Below are positions 45,701 to 55,638 of a DNA stretch of 64,000 nucleotides, one piece after another. The notes under the pieces were generated by a model that saw nothing but the letters and a program-made list of their open reading frames with translations, searched no databases and was not told where the DNA came from. The translations under genes were made by a program, and so were the position numbers. This DNA is from Asterias rubens. Its lineage: Eukaryota > Echinodermata > Asteroidea > Forcipulatida > Asteriidae. Each line of letters starts with the position of its first letter. Positions within the stretch are counted from its first letter, which is position 1. Location of the stretch: assembly GCF_902459465.1 (NCBI RefSeq), contig NC_047076.1, forward strand, positions 14,144,146-14,208,145. Reading direction: 5' to 3'.

Positions 45701-48700
45701 TAATCTTGAAGGATTCGATGGCAAAAATGAAAGCTTAGCTAAACACGAAGATGGAAAAAGTATCATGTGAGTTTTATTTTGATTAATTTATAAATGTTTC
45801 CCGGTGCACAACTGCATTTTTCTTGAAGCACAACTGCATTTTTCTTGAACAAGTGTCACTAATTTTTTAGAAAATGTGTTTGCAATAAATCTCGGCCTAA
45901 TTTCATAAAGCTGTTATTCCCTAATAAATAATCGCTACTCTGAAAGAAATATCTGTTATTTGTATTTTGTATTTTTAAGTGAATAAAAGAGTCCCCAATG
46001 AGTTCTTAAACAGCCGTTTAAAAACGGCTTGTGGCCATGATAAAGGTTTAGGGCCGAAGGCAAAGACCAAATTTTTCGAAGTTTGTAAATTTTAAAAACT
46101 TTTGTAAAAATGTATTGAGCTATGTATTGGGTTGTGTATACAGGCATACAAAATAGATGATTGTACAACTATTGACAGGCAATGAGGTAAATAATGTACG
46201 TCTATTCCCTCGGGATGGAGGGGGGGAATAGGCGTACCCACACTATTTACCCAATTATGCCAGTCAATATGAGTTTTATAACACAGCTCGGTCTAAAATA
46301 AGGGAATAAAAGGGTAGCGAGTTCTTACACGGTCATTTAAAGCTGGCAGGGTCGAATTGCCATGTAGGATTAGGTAACAGTTTGGGAAGCCTGTCTCCCA
46401 CACTGTTTACCGCTAAACAACTTTATGAAATCAGCTGCTGGCTTATAGGAAAATACCACTATTCAAAAGCATGTAACATTAGCAAACAAAAGTTACCAAT
46501 TTACGTACAATGTTTTAAATTTATTTTTGAATGCGTTTTTTTCTTGTTAATATGCACCATCTTGTTCAAGGGGCAGGTTTGTAGTTTCGAAGACTGGTTT
46601 TCTGTCTGCGAATCGAATTACAACGCTTGAACTTCCCTGCACTCTCTAGGTGCATGCATGCAGTTCAAGCGCAAATCACAAATGACAATCGGTGTTTAAA
46701 TAAACAAATCTAATCCTGAACAAGATAATTTTTTTTGTTTATTAGGCAACAGCATCGTTGATAAATTAAGGAAAGGCCTCCAATATGATCCTAATAAAAG
46801 TTTGTTGTGATATTTATCCTGATTTACTTGAATTTTATTTTTCATAAAGGACCATCAATAGACTCAAGGTGCTTCAAGGACTAATAATGGATTTGAAAAA
46901 TCTCAAAACATTGTAAGTATTTCAAATCAGAAGATAATAATTCACTTAATGCAAAATGTATCATTTGAAAGGACCCAATTAAGTAGTAATTTCAGCCTAT
47001 TTGTGTTAGGTCACAAACAACATTTGTAATGCTAATTTTAAATAGGTGAAAGAGGCATAAAGGATGAAGAAATGACAAAAGGCCTGATTTTTTGTTTAAA
47101 TATTAGGATTGTGGATGAGAGCAACTGGGAATGTACATGTGACCTGATTGACTTAGCTGACGCAGTATCCCACCAAGGTCAGGATGTTTTCCATGTGATC
47201 AAACTATTGATGAATCCAGCTTGTCAAGAGCACGGTCTGGATATTCATCAGTATAGTTCATTGGAACTCCTCTTTTTGTGCTGTGAGTATAAAATCAGGT
47301 TTTCAAATTCAATTTAAAGTACAACAATACAAGTTTGTCTGGTTAGATAGATATCAAATTGAAACTTATGGTTATAAATAGAGTAACCCTAATTTAATTC
47401 TGTATAGCTACTTAACAGGTTGTACTTTTGCTAATGAGCAAGTTATAGTTGTCAAACCAAATGATATTAGGGCTCTTCTTATACTATTTTCTTGATTTTG
47501 ACAGTTAGGCCAAATATATTCTCTACAAAATTTGCACTGGTATACAAATAATGAATGTTTTTTAGTGCCATGGTGGGATAATTTGCACGATTTGATTATG
47601 GCTGCATCTTTTAATGAACGAAACTATTCTCTCCACTGCACGAATGCAAACAATTTATTTGTTTGCTGTACAGAATATAAAATTAGATTTTTGAAATTTT
47701 AAGGAAAACACTATCACTTCAGTGTACAAGTATTTTGTACCCTGATATCCAGGACGTCAATGTAGTACAAAACGCAAGTGTAAGGCCGACAGGGCTATGC
47801 CTAAACGTGTCCAAAAATCATTCAGGTTGTTTTAGAAAAACCAAAATGTAGTCTGGTGCCCCCTGATGTTGGTCTAAGGCCCTTTTCCAAACGACGGCTT
47901 TGGCTTTGGATTCGGCTTCAGGCTAGCTTGAAGCCAAGTTTTAACCGAAGTCGTCATTTCGAAAGGACCTTGTGTTCTATGTAGCAATGCTTAGGTTGCT
48001 TTTTGAATTTCTGTTTTATATACTTTTTTATGTATTTGTTGAAGCATTAATAGTTTTTACCAAAAATGTCTAATTGAATTGTATGTCGTGTAATGACTTC
48101 TCATTAAAAACACTTAGCAACATGAACAGATCAATGTTTGTCTTGATAGTTGTGACTACTTTGTATAATTTACAGATTCTGGTTCATCAAAGTCCAAGTC
48201 AAGAAGTCTTCAAGAGATTCTCAAGCTAAAGAACAAGAGCAGTCTGAGAGATGCTGCTCATTCCAGGGTCCGACGTGCTAGAAGAAGAAAAAACAAAAAG
48301 CGCAGAAAGGGTAAAAAGGGCAAAAAGGTCAGAAAAGGAAAAAAGAGGAGAAAAGGCAAAAAGAAAGGAAAAGGCAGAAAGAAAGGAAAGGGCAGAAGGA
48401 AAGGAAAAGGCAGAAAGAAAGGAAAGGGCAGAAGGAAAGGAAAAGGCAGAAGGAAAGGAAAAGGCAGAAAGAAAGGAAAGGGCAGAAGGAAAGGAAAAGG
48501 CAGAAGGAAAGGAAAAGGCAAAAAGAAAGGAAAACTTCAAAAAGTTCAAGAGGCTGCACCAGCTGAAGAGGAGGTTGTTCCAGTTGAAGCAGAAATTAAG
48601 CCTGTTCAACAGGAAGCAGCACCAGTTGAAGAGGAGGTTGCTCCAGTTGAAGCAGAAATTGAGCCTGTTCAAGTGGAGGCTGCACCAGTTGTAGAGGAGG

Positions 48701-50241
48701 TTGCTCCAGTTGAAGCAAGAATTGCACCTGTTCAACAGGAGGCTGCACCAGTTGAAGAGGAGGTTGCTCCAGTTGAAGCAAGAATTGCACCTGTTCAACA
48801 GGAGGCTGCACCAGTTGAAGAGGAGGTTGCTCCAGTTGAAGCAAGAATTGCACCTGTTCAACAGGAGGCTGCACCAGATGAAGAGGAGGTTGCTCCAGTT
48901 GTACCACGACTTAGGCCTGTTCAACAGGAGGCTGCACCAGTTGAAGAGGAGGTTGCTCCAGTTGTACCACGACTTAGGCCTGTTCAACAGGAGGCTGCAC
49001 CAGTTGAAGAGGAGGTTGCTCCAGTTGTACCAAGACTTAGGCCTGTTCCACAGGAGGCTGCACCAGATGAAGAGGAGGTTGCTCCAGTTGTAACACGACT
49101 TAGGCCTGTTCAACAGGAGGCTGCACCAGTTGAAGAGGAGGTTGCTCCAGTTGTACCAAGACTTGAGCCTATTCAACAGGAGGCTGCACCAGTTGAAGAT
49201 GAGGCTGCACCAGCTCAAGAGGAGGCTGCACCAGCTCAAGAGGAGGCTGCACCAGCTCAAGAGGAGGTTGCTCCAGTTCAAGAGGAGGTTGCTCCAGTTC
49301 AAGAGGAGGTTGCTCCAGTTCAAGCAAATGTTGTAACCAAAACACAAGAAGGTGATCAAGATACATCAAAGTTACAAGAGCCAGTTGAAGAAGAACCCGG
49401 TAAAATTGATACAGGATGTAAGAAATATCAGAACAAATTTCAGTACAATTTTCAAAATAAAAACAAAACGATAGTGCGATGTGTATCAAATTTGAAAAAC
49501 TTGACAAACATTTTGTACAGATAATAAATAATCCGTAAAATACATTTGACTGGTGCGCATACTATCAAATTAATAAGTTATTAATGCGCTTTATTTTTTT
49601 ACCATGTGAGGACGCTCACAATAGTATTTTTATCACTTCCAGGGGTGTACGCGATTCGTCCTGCACAGTTTTAATATAACAGCTCTAAAAGTATTATTGT
49701 CTGTGATGGAATAGATGTCTGTTGTGATAATGTGTTCCACTCTTTAACTGTTTTGGGTATGAATGAATTTTTGCAATTTCAGCTAAGATAGGCTGCTTGC
49801 ATTGACCGCCATCTTTGATAAATCGTGCATGCGTTAACAGCTATCTATGGCTGAGAGTCATGCGCTACATGTACATACATGCCAATTCCATTGTTTTACA
49901 TCACAGATGGTGCTCAAAGACGCCTGTGCAATCCATCTATTCAATCATGTTTTGCTTACCACATACTCTTACTATTTCTACTCTTTCTTGTGCTAGTAAT
50001 GAGTGAGCTTCGGGACCTTTTGGCATCTACAAAGATCGATCTTCCAGTTGACATCAATGACCCCTATGACCTAGGTCTTCTTCTGAGACACTTACGCCAC
50101 CATTCTAATCTTCTAGCTCGCATAGGAGATCCAAATGTTAAGCAGAAAGTTCTTAGTGCAATGGATGATGGAAAAGACAATAAAGGTACAAGTATAAGCA
50201 ATGGTCAAACCACAACTTTAACTCAATTAAACATGTCATAA
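42619..50241 (+). CDS. Secreted LRR protein with basic KG block and Pro-heptad acidic block (8 exons)
   Basis: Eight exons join in phase to 716 residues (682 without exon 5b). Signal peptide about 1-26; LRR N-cap NCPAGCRCG...C about 28-42; about three LRRs on 63-72-nt exons (60-129); LRR C-cap with NWECTCDL (about 131-222). Then a Ser/Lys linker, about 80 residues of K-G-K-G-R hexads (258-341), about 260 residues of heptads of type P-V-x-x-E-x-A (344-606), and an 80-residue tail (LRDLLASTKIDLPVDIN). Predicted extracellular; no membrane segment seen. I do not recognise the family or its function. The basic and acidic blocks suggest a polyampholyte that binds polymers, mineral or itself, which is inference. 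Confidence 0.8.
42798..44033. other. LRR intron 1
   Basis: AT-rich; one element fragment at 43818-43875 (GCTCGGTTCATACTTCC then TACGAATGCG), the end of the 15346 family. No exon seen. Confidence 0.5.
44034..44105 (+). CDS. LRR gene exon 2 (one repeat)
   Basis: 72 nt, phase 2 both ends, the usual one-repeat exon of LRR genes. Encodes ELNGVGGKVVRSLAKCEPSL then EHLI. Acceptor TCTAAAG, donor GTAAGT. Confidence 0.78.
44622..44772. repeat. M4 hairpin element, copy 3
   Basis: GGAGACTTTGAGG, 'GGTGGCAGCAGACTTACCAG' and the inverse 'CTGGTAAGTCTGCTGCCACC', CGTCTCCC, around CTGAGCATGCGCACATTAC; 151 bp. Confidence 0.78.
44820..45070. repeat. GGGCCCAATTTCAT-family fragment
   Basis: AGGGCCCAATTTCATAGAGC then 'GCTAAGCACTAAATTTTGC'; the right end is eroded. 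Confidence 0.5.
45419..45630. repeat. TIR element in LRR intron 2 (TAGACGATGTGACCT family)
   Basis: TATAGACGATGTGACCT at the left, AGGTCACATCGTCTATA at the right: perfect 17-bp inverted ends. The internal frame 45388-45600 is a shadow. Confidence 0.8.
45695..45766 (+). CDS. LRR gene exon 3 (one repeat)
   Basis: 72 nt, phase 2 both ends. Encodes VNNLEGFDGKNESLAKHEDG then KSI. One NES sequon. Acceptor TTTCATAG, donor GTGAGT. Confidence 0.76.
46190..46250. repeat. Short inverted repeat
   Basis: GTACGTCTATTCCCTCGGG against GGGGGAATAGGCGTACCC; stem of about 15 bp with a G-rich centre. Confidence 0.5.
46850..46912 (+). CDS. LRR gene exon 4 (one repeat)
   Basis: 63 nt, phase 2 both ends. Encodes TINRLKVLQGLIMDLKNLKT, a clear LxxLxxL pattern. 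Acceptor CATAAAG, donor GTAAGT. Confidence 0.78.
47107..47282 (+). CDS. LRR gene exon 5 (LRR C-cap)
   Basis: Encodes IVDESNWECTCDLIDLADAV, the NxWxCxCxL start of an LRRCT cap, then further Cys at NPACQEHG and LLFLC. Phase 2 in, phase 1 out; donor GTGAGT. Confidence 0.85.
47566..47667 (+). CDS. LRR gene candidate exon 5b (duplicated cap segment)
   Basis: 102 nt, phase 1 both ends, so it can be included or skipped without a frame change. Acceptor TTTTTTTAG is strong, donor GTACAG weak. Encodes PWWDNLHDLIMAASFNERNY and NANNLFVC, an LRRCT-like segment. The sequence after its donor resembles that after exon 5 (CTGT..AGTATAAAATCAG against CTGTACAGAATATAAAATTAG), showing local duplication. Use in the mRNA is unproven. 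Confidence 0.5.
47877..47972. repeat. Small hairpin element
   Basis: AGGCCCTTTTCCAAACGACGG ends are mirrored by GTCGTCATTTCGAAAGGACCT; inner arms TTCAGGCTAGC / GCTTGAAGCC. About 95 bp, in the intron between exons 5b and 6. Confidence 0.55.
48176..49417 (+). CDS. LRR gene exon 6: Ser/Lys linker, KG block, heptad block
   Basis: One 1242-nt exon, open throughout in the frame dictated by exon 5. Encodes SGSSKSKSRSLQEILKLKN, then RRARRRKNKKRRKGKKGKK, about ten 18-bp units for K-G-K-G-R-(K/R), then ten 63-bp units (three heptads each, e.g. PVQQEAA PVEEEVA PVEARIA) and six single heptads (EEAAPAQ type). Long frames on other strands (such as 48226-49359 minus) are shadows. The donor at 49418 is GTAAGA; read-through would stop at 49524. 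Confidence 0.83.
49796..49945. repeat. AATAGATGGATTGC-family element, diverged
   Basis: 'GCATTGACCGCCATCTTTGA' at the left; 'CTGTGCAATCCATCTATTC' at the right. Relative of 23362-23521. Lies between LRR exons 6 and 7. Confidence 0.5.
49997..50241 (+). CDS. LRR gene exon 7: C-terminal tail and stop
   Basis: Acceptor TTGTGCTAG after a long pyrimidine tract. Phase fits exon 6 (GGA T + TA ATG). Encodes MSELRDLLASTKIDLPVDIN, then LGLLLRHLRHHSNLLARIGD, probably helical, and ends TTLTQLNMS-stop. No domain recognised. A potential donor at 50184 (AAAG|GTACAA) could extend the gene further right; no later exon was found. Confidence 0.62.
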
Positions 50242-50254
50242 CTTGGGTAAAACC

Positions 50255-50450
50255 AAAAAGGTCTAACTTTCTACCGAAGACGATCAGGGCATAGGCCTAC
50301 TTATCCAAATGTGGAGTTGAAACCTACGGTTCTTTTCAGAACCAACTCAATAGAGATAATCATCACATGGTGTTAATAATCATCACATGGTGTTACTGCA
50401 AACCTTACTATATCGTATATCCACCATGCAAAGCTTCAAATCCTGCGGGT
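50255..50450 (+). repeat. Possible Penelope-like element terminal remnant, inverted copy
   Basis: 'TTTCTACCGAAGACGATCAG', 'GTGGAGTTGAAACC', 'GGTTCTTTTCAGAACC', 'ATCACATGGTGTTACTGC' and 'CCACCATGCAAAGCTTC', in inverse order to 26224-26350. A 16-bp piece, TAATCATCACATGGTG, is directly doubled. Confidence 0.4.
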
Positions 50451-50734
50451 CTTATAACACAAAACAGTGTAAAAGTTTCTGGCAGCCTTACAGAAGTAAA
50501 AACAACCCAAATCATCTGTAGTTTAATCACTTTTAATTTTCTTTTGCATAATAAAGACAGTACTTAAATTATGGAAGACAAATAAAGGTATGAGCGACGA
50601 ACAAATTAACCTGGATCCAAAAGGCCCTTACACATAACAGATTTCCAGGCAATTGTCAAGAAAGAAAAAAAAAGGCATAGCAAATATTGTGGTCCCCTCC
50701 TAAATTTATACCTATAAAAGTTAAAGGTTTGACC

Positions 50735-51046
50735 CATAGAGTTATATATAAGAACTAGAGCGCGCACTGGCCTATATACGCGCCCCGGTCTATATACGCG
50801 CCCTGGTATGCGAGCAGGCGGCCATTTTCTAAGTTGAAAAACAGCTATCTCACAGCATGTTTGTGTGGCCATTTTGTAAGTTGAACAAACAGCATCGCGT
50901 GAGCGTTCAATAAAAAAAACCTCAAACGTGTATTTCATATTCAACGCGTGTGCAGAATGACGCGCTTGTCATCTTGCGGTCCCGTGGCGTTTGTGCACGA
51001 AGCATCACTCGTGCGCCCTCTAGTTCTTATATATAACTCTATGGTT
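50735..51046. repeat. TIR element with about 34-bp near-perfect ends
   Basis: Left CCATAGAGTTATATATAAG then AACTAGAG; right the inverse CTCTAGTTCTTATATA then TAACTCTATGG. 312 bp, CpG-rich inside (CGCGCCCCGG, TATACGCGCCC twice). Non-autonomous DNA element between the LRR gene and NSUN6. Confidence 0.82.
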
Positions 51047-51645
51047 TCACCTCATCAACCTTAAGTAGAAAATGCATTTTTCAGGGTGCCAGAATTTGGA
51101 CTTTCACATTTTATTAACAACATTACCAAAATACCTTTTGTTTGTCCCTTCATTGTCTGTCAAGCACGTACCCTCAGAGAGAGGCAAGTAATGCATGACC
51201 ATCGCCTGTGCAAACACATTTGCAGTCACAAACGTGGATATTAAGAGCTAACCAATGGGTTTTACAATTAAGATATTTGAAGCAGGATTAATTAACTACA
51301 TTCTGATGTCCAAATAAAATAATTAGCTAAAGAAAATAACTCTTCTTGGCAAATGCAGGACATTAGGACAACTGAATTATTTCTGTGTCCATGTGTTTAT
51401 GATTACCTAGATTTCATCAACATTGATTTTACCAACATTGAGATTGATTCATTGTCCAACTCTTGTTAGAATGCACTTCCTATGCTTTATGAAATTAGTT
51501 TGAACTCTAGTAAGGTTTATTACAGCACCGTGTACATACAAATTATACTCTGTGTTTCAGAATGTTCATTGTCTTCAGTAAAGCTCCTTAGAACATGGTT
51601 TTCAAAACAAGATTCCTTTTAATTGCCCAGTTGCACAAAGAAATT

Positions 51646-51990
51646 TAAAGACACTGGACACTATTGGTAGGAGACCAGTCTTCTCACTTAGTGTACCTCA
51701 ACAAAATAACAAACCTGTGCAAATTTGAGCTCAATTGGTCGTCAAAGTTGCGAGATAATAATGAAAGAAAAAGTGCTTTCAGATGCTTGGTTTTGCGACC
51801 TCAAAATATACCGAGGACTCAAATCAAATTTGTGGAAAATTACTTCTTTCTTGAAAGCTACGTTACTTCAGAGGGAACCGTTTCTCACAATGTTGTATAC
51901 TATCAACAGCTCCCCATTACTCGTTACCAAGTAAGGTTTTATGCTAATAATTATGAGTAATTACCAATAGTGTCCACTGCCTTTAAATTT
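51646..51990. repeat. M1 TTAA-ended MITE
   Basis: TTTAAAGACACTGGACACT to GTGTCCACTGCCTTTAAA. The loss of GTCACACGAAG near 51775 makes it shorter than other copies. Confidence 0.73.
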
Positions 51991-53365
51991 AACTATTGTA
52001 TTATTATTGGTGCTTTTCCCATAATATGTGAGCAAACATCCTTAAAAGCTGATTTGCAGCGTATGGTTTTAATGCACTTTCCTTTCTTCAGTTCTTCCAA
52101 ATTCCCCTTCATCAATCTTTCCTCCAGAAACAATAACAGTTTCTCTTTATATCCTTCTGTGACAGAATTAAGCATCTAGAACAAGAGTGACACCAATGCA
52201 GTGGGCTAATTTTCATCATCAGTTGGTTTGTTAATCTAAAGATTTAAAAGATCAATGTATTATGGTCAGTGGTGGTGAAGACTGTTTTGGGTTGGGTTTG
52301 TTTTTTGGGGATGGGGGCGATTCTAATTTAAAGATTATCAAATCAAACTTCCCTGAAGTTATGGTTAAACCAAATTGCCAATATTTTGTATTCATTCATT
52401 CCTAGATCACTTTTTGATTACTAATATAAACCCCTTTATGGATTAAGTATTATACATACTCCTTAGCTGATGTGAGTAAAACTGCGGGCGTTGGGAAGAA
52501 CAAGGACCTCAGATTTGTCTTAAGCCACTTTTGCTTTTTGGGTCAGTTTGGCAATGTTAATTAACTTTTATGGTGCACTCACAAATAAAGTCCTTATAAA
52601 GAAATCACAAGTCTCTCACCTCAAGTTAAAATTTTGTAAAATGCTAGCTATTTTATTTGTAACCCTTCCACTGTGTACTTTGTCAACATGTTTGGTACAT
52701 GTACATGTTCATTTTGTACAGGAAATTGTTTTGTTCATTTTATTCCTTCACTGATATTTATTTGAAATTGTCCTTTGACTGATGCAAAAAATCCTCTTTG
52801 GAATGTACATACCCATTTGTTGTATTCCGTTTCAAATTTCGCTCTAAAAGAGTATCAAATAAAGTAACATTTTACACCAAGAGACAAGAGTCCACTGCGA
52901 ATGTGTTCTATCTGTTGAAAAATGAGTGCACCACAAAACTTGAACTACCCTTGGAGACCCTCTTAAACATACTGTTTCAATCAGTTTGAACTGTTCAGTC
53001 GTTGTATCCATCCAGCTCAGGGAGAGGGGGTGTTCCAACATGGTTTGTTGTGTCTTAAGTGTGTGTCCGCAAATTTGGACAGAGCAAGACAAATGGGTCG
53101 CATGCACTTCTCAATTATAAGCATAACCGGACAGTTTTGCTGTATTGGGTGGGCAATTATAAGATAAATCTGTTTACGCTTAGTACATTACAACCGGGAC
53201 CCGATTTCAAAAAGCCTGTAAGCATAATAACTTGCTAAGCACATAAAAATCTTACTTTACTGGCCAACGTAACTCCATAAAGTTTACATTGTTGCAACTG
53301 GTACTTGCCCCATTAAGTTATTGCTTATAAAATGAAGAAATTTGTTTAGCATGTTTTTGTCTGCT
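51991..53365. other. Intergenic stretch
   Basis: Between the convergent LRR and NSUN6 genes. AT-rich, no recognised element apart from a GGGACCCGATTTCAAAAAGC fragment near 53197. No coding exon seen. Confidence 0.45.
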
Positions 53366-53384
53366 GGGTACTACTTGCAGGACA

Positions 53385-53702
53385 CAATGTCCACATATTT
53401 ACATTAAACTTACACAGCTTGAAAATAATGATCTTAGAAGGCTCCCCTTAAAATATTACTTGCTGAGTTGCTGTAGGTTTGAGAATATTTAACAATTTTA
53501 TGAAAATACGTTTACATGCATTCACAATTTTCGGGTCCTGAGACAAAAACTATTTTTGTGACTTGTTTTCCTCTAAAAATTTACAGCACCTTAGTCAGTG
53601 ATATTTTAAGGTACGCTTTCTGCCATCATTATCTTCAAACCGTGTAAGTTTGATGTAAATCTGTGGACATTGTGTTTTGTGTCACTGTCCTGCAAATAGT
53701 AC
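53385..53702. repeat. M2 element, ends eroded
   Basis: 'ACAATGTCCACATATTTACA' to 'ATGTAAATCTGTGGACATTG', with 'TTACTTGCTGAGTTGCTGTA' inside. Confidence 0.62.
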
Positions 53703-53809
53703 CCAGCTTCAGGAAAATGGGCCCTTATGTGGGTTTCACAAAGAGTTAATTTAGACTAGACTACATTTTGAATAACTCCTAGGACTAGTCTTAACGCTTT
53801 GTCAAACTG

Positions 53810-53940
53810 ACCCTAGGTTCAATTTCATGGCTCTGCTTACCACAAAGTTCTGTGCTCACGACGCCTGTAAAATACAAACTTCTGTGGGCTGTAAGCGAAG
53901 AATTCTGCGGTAAGCAGAATCATGAAATTGGGCCATACTC
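53810..53940. repeat. GGGCCCAATTTCATGG-family short copy
   Basis: TTCAATTTCATGGCTCTGC at the left, GCAGAATCATGAAATTGGGC at the right; 130 bp palindrome. Confidence 0.65.
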
Positions 53941-54029
53941 ACTTAATTGGGCCTTAATTAATTGTAGTGTGGTTATAGGGCTTACAAGTGTTTCCATCGA
54001 TTCATTGGCCAATTCATCAGAAGATCATA

Positions 54030-54425
54030 TTAAAGAAACACGTTGCCTTGGATCGGACAACTTACAACTTGATCTTCGAGAAGCGTTTGAAACCGTTTGT
54101 TATGAAATGCATAATTTTATAGTCGGAAAGATATTTCAAAAGTAGAATATAATGATCCTCATACGTATCTCACGAAATTGCACGGTTTTCCTTTTAAGTC
54201 ACGACCAAACAGTCATTGTAAAGGAGTAAAAATTTTGGCTCCACAAAATGGCCGACCATGTTTCTTCGCGACGTAAAAGGAAAACCGTGCAATTTCAAGG
54301 CATGTTTGTGTGTATCTTTATAATCTACTTGTAAATTATCTATCTAACCATTTGCATTTCATAACAAATGGCTTCAAACGCTTTTCAAAGACCAACTCAG
54401 CGATCCAAGGCAGCGTGTTCCTTTC
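54030..54425. repeat. Long-TIR element, AAACACGTTGCCTTGGATC family
   Basis: Left AAAGAAACACGTTGCCTTGG, right CCAAGGCAGCGTGTTCCTTT. Inner arms are also mirrored: 'GAAATTGCACGGTTTTCC' / 'GGAAAACCGTGCAATTTC' and TTTGTTATGAAATGC / GCATTTCATAACAAA. About 395 bp foldback element. Confidence 0.8.
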
Positions 54426-54614
54426 AGCTCAGTCATACTCTTCTTGAATGCGAGTAATATTGCTTTGTTTACTATTATTTGAAACGCACTTTTTATATAT
54501 AGTTCAGTGTTGGGTAAAAATAAAATTGAAGCCTGCATGCCAGCAACAACAACTTGAACTCTTTTTTATGTATCTTCTTAGCAAAATTTGTTTGCCCTTT
54601 TTAATTAGTTTTAG

Positions 54615-54962
54615 ATAAAGACACTGGACACTATTGGTAATTAACAAAGACCAGTCTTCTCACTTAGTGTACATTATCTCACTGTATCATAAAATAAAAA
54701 ACCTGTGAAAATTTTAGCTCAATTGGTTGTCGGAGTTGCGAGATAATAATGAAACAATGGGGAGAGGTTGGTAGTATTAACCACTGTGAGAAACGGCTTC
54801 TTCTGAAGTGACGTAGTTTTTGAGAAAGAAGACATTTCCCCCGAATTTGATTTTGAGACCTCAGAATTAGATTTTGAGGGCTCAAAATCAAGCTTCTGAA
54901 AGCACACAACTTTGTGTGACAAGGGTGTTTTTTCTTTGACGACCAATTGAGCTCAAATTGAA
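54615..54962. repeat. M1 MITE, right end lost
   Basis: AAAGACACTGGACACTATTG to 'GACGACCAATTGAGCTCAAA'. The order of inner blocks suggests two fused partial copies (GGGAGAGGTTGGTAGTATTA after the GAGATAATAATGAAA block). Confidence 0.62.
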
Positions 54963-54974
54963 AAACTTGGCCGC

Positions 54975-55168
54975 CTTATAGACCTTATGTACATGACGTC
55001 ATTTCAGTAGAGCGCCCTCACCTAGAGGTTTAAAGGAGGTTGTTCATTGGCCAATACTGTGTGCTGCGCGTACAAATCCGTGCGTCTCCATTGTTTCGTC
55101 ACCGTTTTTCCTCTAAGACGGCGGCTGGATGACGTCAATGCATAAGGTCTATTGCCTGTTTACCATGG
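54975..55168. repeat. ATAGACCTTATG-ended element carrying repeat R2
   Basis: TATAGACCTTATGTACATGA with CGTCAT at the left, ATGACGTCAATGCATAAGG then TCTAT at the right. Contains 'GGAGGTTGTTCATTGGCCAA', the uninterrupted form of the R2 repeat at 38400-38635. Confidence 0.65.
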
Positions 55169-55214
55169 ATTTCCATTGTGACATCATTTATTTTTGTGCA
55201 GTAAGCCCTGGAAG

Positions 55215-55322
55215 GTTAGTATGCCTTTTCGTGTGCTTGCGGTTAGCAGCGCTATGAAATGGAAATCACATAGTAAGCACAAAATTGGCCGCGAAGCAGT
55301 GCTATGAAATTGGGTCTTGATG
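55215..55322. repeat. GGGCCCAATTTCAT-family fragment
   Basis: 'GCTTGCGGTTAGCAGCGCTA', 'CAGTGCTATGAAATTGGGTC'; right end only. Confidence 0.5.
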
Positions 55323-55464
55323 TGACTCTAGGAAAAAATTATGGATGTGGTAGATGTTTACCCATGGGGGATGTCATTCCTATTATCTTCTCTGGATCGA
55401 GCAGTACAAAGCTACGAAAAAAAATCTTCAACTTCCGAAGAAAGGCTTGTTTAATTTATTAATT

Positions 55465-55638
55465 TTAACTTGGAAATTGTTTTACAAACTTAGCAACGAA
55501 GAAGCCAATTGTATCGTTGTCACTATGTCCATTTGCACATGATATCATTGGTGAAACTCCATGAAAACGCTGCAGTTTACACAACTGGTCAGGTTGGAGC
55601 ATTGTTCCTAGTAAACCTATACCACCCAGATGAGGAAC
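55465..55638 (-). CDS. NSUN6: NSUN6 exon F (C-terminus and stop)
   Basis: Encodes [20 protein letters not shown], then [10 protein letters not shown] and [22 protein letters not shown]. The linker between QRF and IGFF is shorter than in human NSUN6. An AATAAA (plus-strand TTTATT 55455-55460) lies just after the stop and could serve as poly(A) signal, though very close. Confidence 0.92.
   Translation of the reverse strand, partial: VPHLGGIGLLGTMLQPDQLCKLQRFHGVSPMISCANGHSDNDTIGFFVAKFVKQFPS

Noticed and set aside
48251..48694. Plus-strand frame reading Lys-Ala-Glu-Arg-Lys repeats
   Set aside because: It is shifted from the frame set by exon 5, which gives the KG block and then stays open to 49524.
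48226..49359. 377-codon minus frame rich in Asn-Trp-Ser and Leu
   Set aside because: Antisense shadow of the LRR gene repeat exon; the plus frame is the one that fits splice phase with the upstream LRR exons.
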